DNA of 64,000 bases from Phocoenobacter uteri (GTDB lineage Bacteria > Pseudomonadota > Gammaproteobacteria > Enterobacterales > Pasteurellaceae): positions 1,860,001 through 1,924,000 of the forward strand of contig NZ_UGTA01000001.1 of NCBI RefSeq assembly GCF_900454895.1. Direction: 5' to 3'. How positions within the stretch are numbered: the stretch's first letter is position 1; each line of letters begins with the position of its first letter. The translations under genes were made by a program, and so were the position numbers. The notes under the pieces were generated by a model. That model saw only the letters and a program-made list of their open reading frames with translations, searched no databases and had not been told where the DNA came from. Positions 61,559-64,000 of the stretch are shown here, piece by piece.

Positions 61559-62080
61559 TTATTTTTTTAAGTTAGCTAATACAGCGAACGGATTTGGTTT
61601 TTTTGCTTCCTCGTCAGGAATTTCACCAAATACCATATCCGCCACGGACACTTCACAGTGTTCATCATCATGTTTCGGGACTAGGGGTAAATTTAGAATA
61701 AATTCGTCAATAATTATATCTAGTAAATTTACTTCGCCAAATTCATTTAATTCCATTGGCTCGTAAATTTCGGGCAAATTGTCCGCCTGATCCATATTTG
61801 ATACTGGACTGAAACTAAAGTTACATTCCAATGTTTGTGAAAATGGGTTACCACAACGCTGACATTCTAACTCAACATCAACTTGTGCTGTACCTTTCAT
61901 TACAGTCAAGCCTTGTGAATCGATACCAAGCGATAGAGTAATTTGTGCATCACTTTGCACCTGTCTAACAATTTCGCCTAAGCGTTTTAATTGGGCATTT
62001 ACAAAAACACCTTCATAGTCTGCTCGATGCTGTGCATCTTTTCTTGGGTTAATTGTTAGGGGTAGTTTTACCTTTTTCAT
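61559..62080 (-). CDS. yceD: YceD / DUF177 family protein (23S rRNA accumulation)
   Basis: This 173-residue YceD-type protein has a paired-cysteine motif CQRCGNPF, a probable zinc or structural site, and an acidic middle. The bacterial family is associated with 23S rRNA accumulation and is normally co-transcribed with rpmF, as here. I use the ATG at 62080 (MKKVKLPLTINPRKDAQHR). A TTG at 62089 in the same frame would add MHP, but neither start has a clear ribosome site. Confidence 0.9.
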   Translation of the reverse strand: MKKVKLPLTINPRKDAQHRADYEGVFVNAQLKRLGEIVRQVQSDAQITLSLGIDSQGLTVMKGTAQVDVELECQRCGNPFSQTLECNFSFSPVSNMDQADNLPEIYEPMELNEFGEVNLLDIIIDEFILNLPLVPKHDDEHCEVSVADMVFGEIPDEEAKKPNPFAVLANLKK

Positions 62081-62205
62081 AGGGTGCAAATATTACATAC
62101 AGAAAGCAAAATAGTCAAAGAGAAAATGAAATTTTTTAGAACTTACTTGCAAAATTTGTTAAATCATAGACAATAATAGCTCATTTTTCTAATTATTATC
62201 CATAA

Positions 62206-63438
62206 ATGAAACAAGATTCCTCCTATTTACAATGCTGTAAAGAATGTAATTCGGTAATAAAAATTGCAAATTCTGATCAAAATCATACCGCTTACTGTCC
62301 AAATTGTGATGAAATTTTACAACAAGGTAGCTCTTGGAGTTTGACTCGGTGTACGATTTTGGCCATTGCTATTTTAATCTTGCTTCCTTTTGGTTTAAGT
62401 TTTCCGTTGATGAATATTGACCTATTGGGCGTGCCTATCTATGCTTCGGTATGGGGGGGCGTTTGGAAAATGGCAACCTCTGGTTATGCTATAACGGCTT
62501 TTATGGTACTTTTCTGCTCTGTGATTATGCCCGTTGCTTTTGCTTCTCTCGTTGTGTTAATCGCTTTGCAACGACTCATTAAACAGCGTCCTCATTACAG
62601 TTTATTGTTGTTGTCTAAGGCTCAGCAATGGGTAATGCTAGATGTTTATCTTGTGGCATTAGGGGTTGCTGCATTTAAAGTTCGTGAATATGCTCAGTTA
62701 CATTTTGATATTTATCTTTCTGCTTTTTTGATTACAGCTGTTTCGATGACATTATTATTTATTAAAATTGATCTTAAACGAATGTGGCAAGAATTTTATC
62801 CAGAATATCATAATGTATCGCCAGACTGTTCTAGTGATGTGCAGTTGTGTTCTGTGTGTGAATATACGTTTGCAGAGCAAATTATGGATAAAAAAGGGCA
62901 GTTACGCTGTCCTCGCTGTGAAAGTAATTTATCGGTATCTGAAAAAGTAAAATTGCAACGCGTTTGGGCGACGCTTATTGCAGGCACAATAATGATGATT
63001 CCAGCCAATATTTTGCCTATTTCAAGTACACTTTTTGCTGGTTCAATTTCTGCGGATTCGTTGATTTCAGGAGTAATGCTATTTATTGATATGGGTAGTT
63101 ATGCTGTGGCTGCGATTGTATTTATTGCGAGTATTTTTGTGCCATTTAGTAAAGTTGCCATCATTTTTTATTTATTGTTAGCGATTCGTTATCGTTGGAA
63201 ACATAACATTCACAGACAGTTGAAGTTATTACATTATGTGCATTTTGTTGGCCGTTGGTCGATGTTAGATTTATTTGTGCTGGCATTGATGATGTCATTG
63301 GTTGAACGAGGGCAAATTATTAGCTTTTCTGTAGGTGGTGCAGCGGTATTTTTTGGCTCTGCAGTATTTTTAACAATGATTTCATCTTCAAATTTAGATG
63401 CAAAAATGTTGTGGGATATACACAAAGAGAAGAAATAA
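62206..63438 (+). CDS. pqiA: Paraquat-inducible protein A-like membrane protein (PqiA/LetA family)
   Basis: This 410-residue inner-membrane protein has two repeated PqiA units. Each has a zinc-ribbon-like CxxC...CPxC head (CCKECNSVIK...CPNCDE near 10-35; CSVCEYTF...CPRCE near 215-245) followed by about four membrane helices. PqiA/LetA proteins work with MCE-domain partners (PqiB/LetB) in lipid movement between the membranes. No MCE gene follows; the next gene is convergent dgkA. An uptake-like sequence lies in the first codons (62264-62294), and a G7 tract lies near 62453. Confidence 0.88.
   Translation: MKQDSSYLQCCKECNSVIKIANSDQNHTAYCPNCDEILQQGSSWSLTRCTILAIAILILLPFGLSFPLMNIDLLGVPIYASVWGGVWKMATSGYAITAFMVLFCSVIMPVAFASLVVLIALQRLIKQRPHYSLLLLSKAQQWVMLDVYLVALGVAAFKVREYAQLHFDIYLSAFLITAVSMTLLFIKIDLKRMWQEFYPEYHNVSPDCSSDVQLCSVCEYTFAEQIMDKKGQLRCPRCESNLSVSEKVKLQRVWATLIAGTIMMIPANILPISSTLFAGSISADSLISGVMLFIDMGSYAVAAIVFIASIFVPFSKVAIIFYLLLAIRYRWKHNIHRQLKLLHYVHFVGRWSMLDLFVLALMMSLVERGQIISFSVGGAAVFFGSAVFLTMISSSNLDAKMLWDIHKEKK
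62264..62294 (-). repeat. Uptake-like sequence inside the pqiA coding start
   Basis: The minus strand reads TAAGCGGTATGATTTTGATC, then AGAATTTGCAA. The core has GCGGTATG in place of GCGGTCA, the same variant as near kdsA (4008). Confidence 0.6.
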
Positions 63439-63479
63439 ATGGTAAAACGAGATGATGATTTACCATTTATTTAAATAAG

Positions 63480-63836
63480 TTACAGAAACAGAATAATTGC
63501 CCAAACAACCGCACAGGTCACCATTGCCATAAAGACAGCGGCAGAACCAAGATCTTTGGCTCGTCCAGATAATTCGTGATATTCCGTGCCTACACGATCC
63601 ACAATGGCTTCGAGGCCACTATTTAATAATTCTGTGACGAAAACCATTAGCACTGAGGCAATCATTAACGCAATTTCTATTTTTGTTTCGCCTAAAACGA
63701 ATGCGAGAGGAATCAGAAAAATCGCTCCTAGCACTTCGTGGCGAAATCCTGCTTCGTATTTAAAGGCGGCTTTTAAGCCTTGTAAAGAGTAGATTGTTGC
63801 TTTAAAAAGATGCGTAAAACCAGTATGTTTTTGCAT
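63480..63836 (-). CDS. dgkA: Diacylglycerol kinase
   Basis: DgkA is the small trimeric inner-membrane kinase that recycles diacylglycerol, produced during envelope glycan synthesis, to phosphatidic acid. It has 118 residues, an N-terminal amphipathic helix and three membrane helices. The signature LNSGLEAIVDRVGTEYHELSGRAKDLGSAAV (about 66-97) includes the catalytic glutamate. AGGAAAAT precedes the ATG. The 164 bp from here to the window end hold no recognisable gene start. Confidence 0.96.
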   Translation of the reverse strand: MQKHTGFTHLFKATIYSLQGLKAAFKYEAGFRHEVLGAIFLIPLAFVLGETKIEIALMIASVLMVFVTELLNSGLEAIVDRVGTEYHELSGRAKDLGSAAVFMAMVTCAVVWAIILFL

Positions 63837-64000
63837 AAATTTTCCTAAATAAAGAGAGATGCTAAAAAATATTGAGACAGAATTATAACAAGATTTTTAA
63901 AAGCGTAAAAAATATTATTCTAAATGTCTAAAATTACAAAAAATAGTGGGCAATTTGCATAAAAAATTTGCAAATTTATGCAAATCAAGGTAACCTTTAC

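Noticed and set aside
1..64000. CRISPR array, prophage, insertion sequence, toxin-antitoxin or defence island
   Set aside because: No regularly spaced direct repeats, transposase, integrase, phage structural, toxin or nuclease-type genes were found. All sizeable frames are core functions.

Overview
The window is an AT-rich chromosomal segment from a member of the Pasteurellaceae. The housekeeping proteins look like those of Haemophilus and Actinobacillus. About twenty copies of the ACAAGCGGTC / TAAGCGGTC DNA uptake sequence, followed by an AT-rich tail ending in a TTTGCAA-like block, place it in the Actinobacillus pleuropneumoniae-type ('Apl') uptake-sequence group rather than the H. influenzae ('Hin', AAGTGCGGT) group. 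I cannot name the species. No prophage, insertion sequence, CRISPR array, toxin-antitoxin pair or defence island is visible. Nearly every base is core genome, so the more interesting signals lie between genes.

Layout. 1-9.4 kb: ilvE, an orphan PTS-type IIC membrane protein, a D-2-hydroxyacid dehydrogenase, a membrane rhodanese, kdsA, a SirB1-type protein, prmC, brnQ and pdxY. 9.5-21.1 kb, all on the minus strand: accA, lpxC and the distal part of the division and cell-wall (dcw) cluster, in transcription order murD-ftsW-murG-murC-ddlB-ftsQ-ftsA-ftsZ-lpxC. The proximal half (mraZ to mraY) is not upstream of murD. 21.2-25.1 kb: holB-mtnN-yccS. 25.3-33.9 kb: thrC, ffh, a candidate Fur-controlled small RNA, tyrS, cmoB, two tandem repeat elements, trpB without trpA behind a TrpR-like operator, and a patatin-like lipoprotein. 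34-39 kb: putA-putP with a near-perfect CRP site. 39-47 kb: ahr, hslVU with a heat-shock-like promoter, tldD, serA, argS. 47-52 kb: slyB-like lipoprotein, miaB, mutY-yggX-mltC, tRNA-Phe and tRNA-Asn. 52-60 kb: rne and the str operon (rpsL-rpsG-fusA-tuf). 60-64 kb: manA, rpmF and yceD, an orphan pqiA and dgkA.

How the parts work together. The main themes are cell envelope and division (lpxC, kdsA, mur/fts/ddl genes, mltC, dgkA, lipoproteins), translation and RNA metabolism (tyrS, argS, prmC, cmoB, miaB, rne, str operon, ffh, rpmF, tRNAs), proline catabolism (putAP under CRP) and amino-acid or cofactor metabolism. Most operons end in clear intrinsic terminators. Several of these are inverted pairs of uptake sequences.

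The signals most worth following are: a compact Fur box, promoter and C-rich-loop terminator unit between ffh and tyrS that looks like an iron-responsive sRNA; a dispersed family of about 100-bp two-hairpin (REP/BIME-like) repeats at six places; 5'-terminal hairpins at the predicted transcription starts of the str operon and the slyB gene; and broken gene partnerships (trpB without trpA, pqiA without pqiB, a split dcw cluster).
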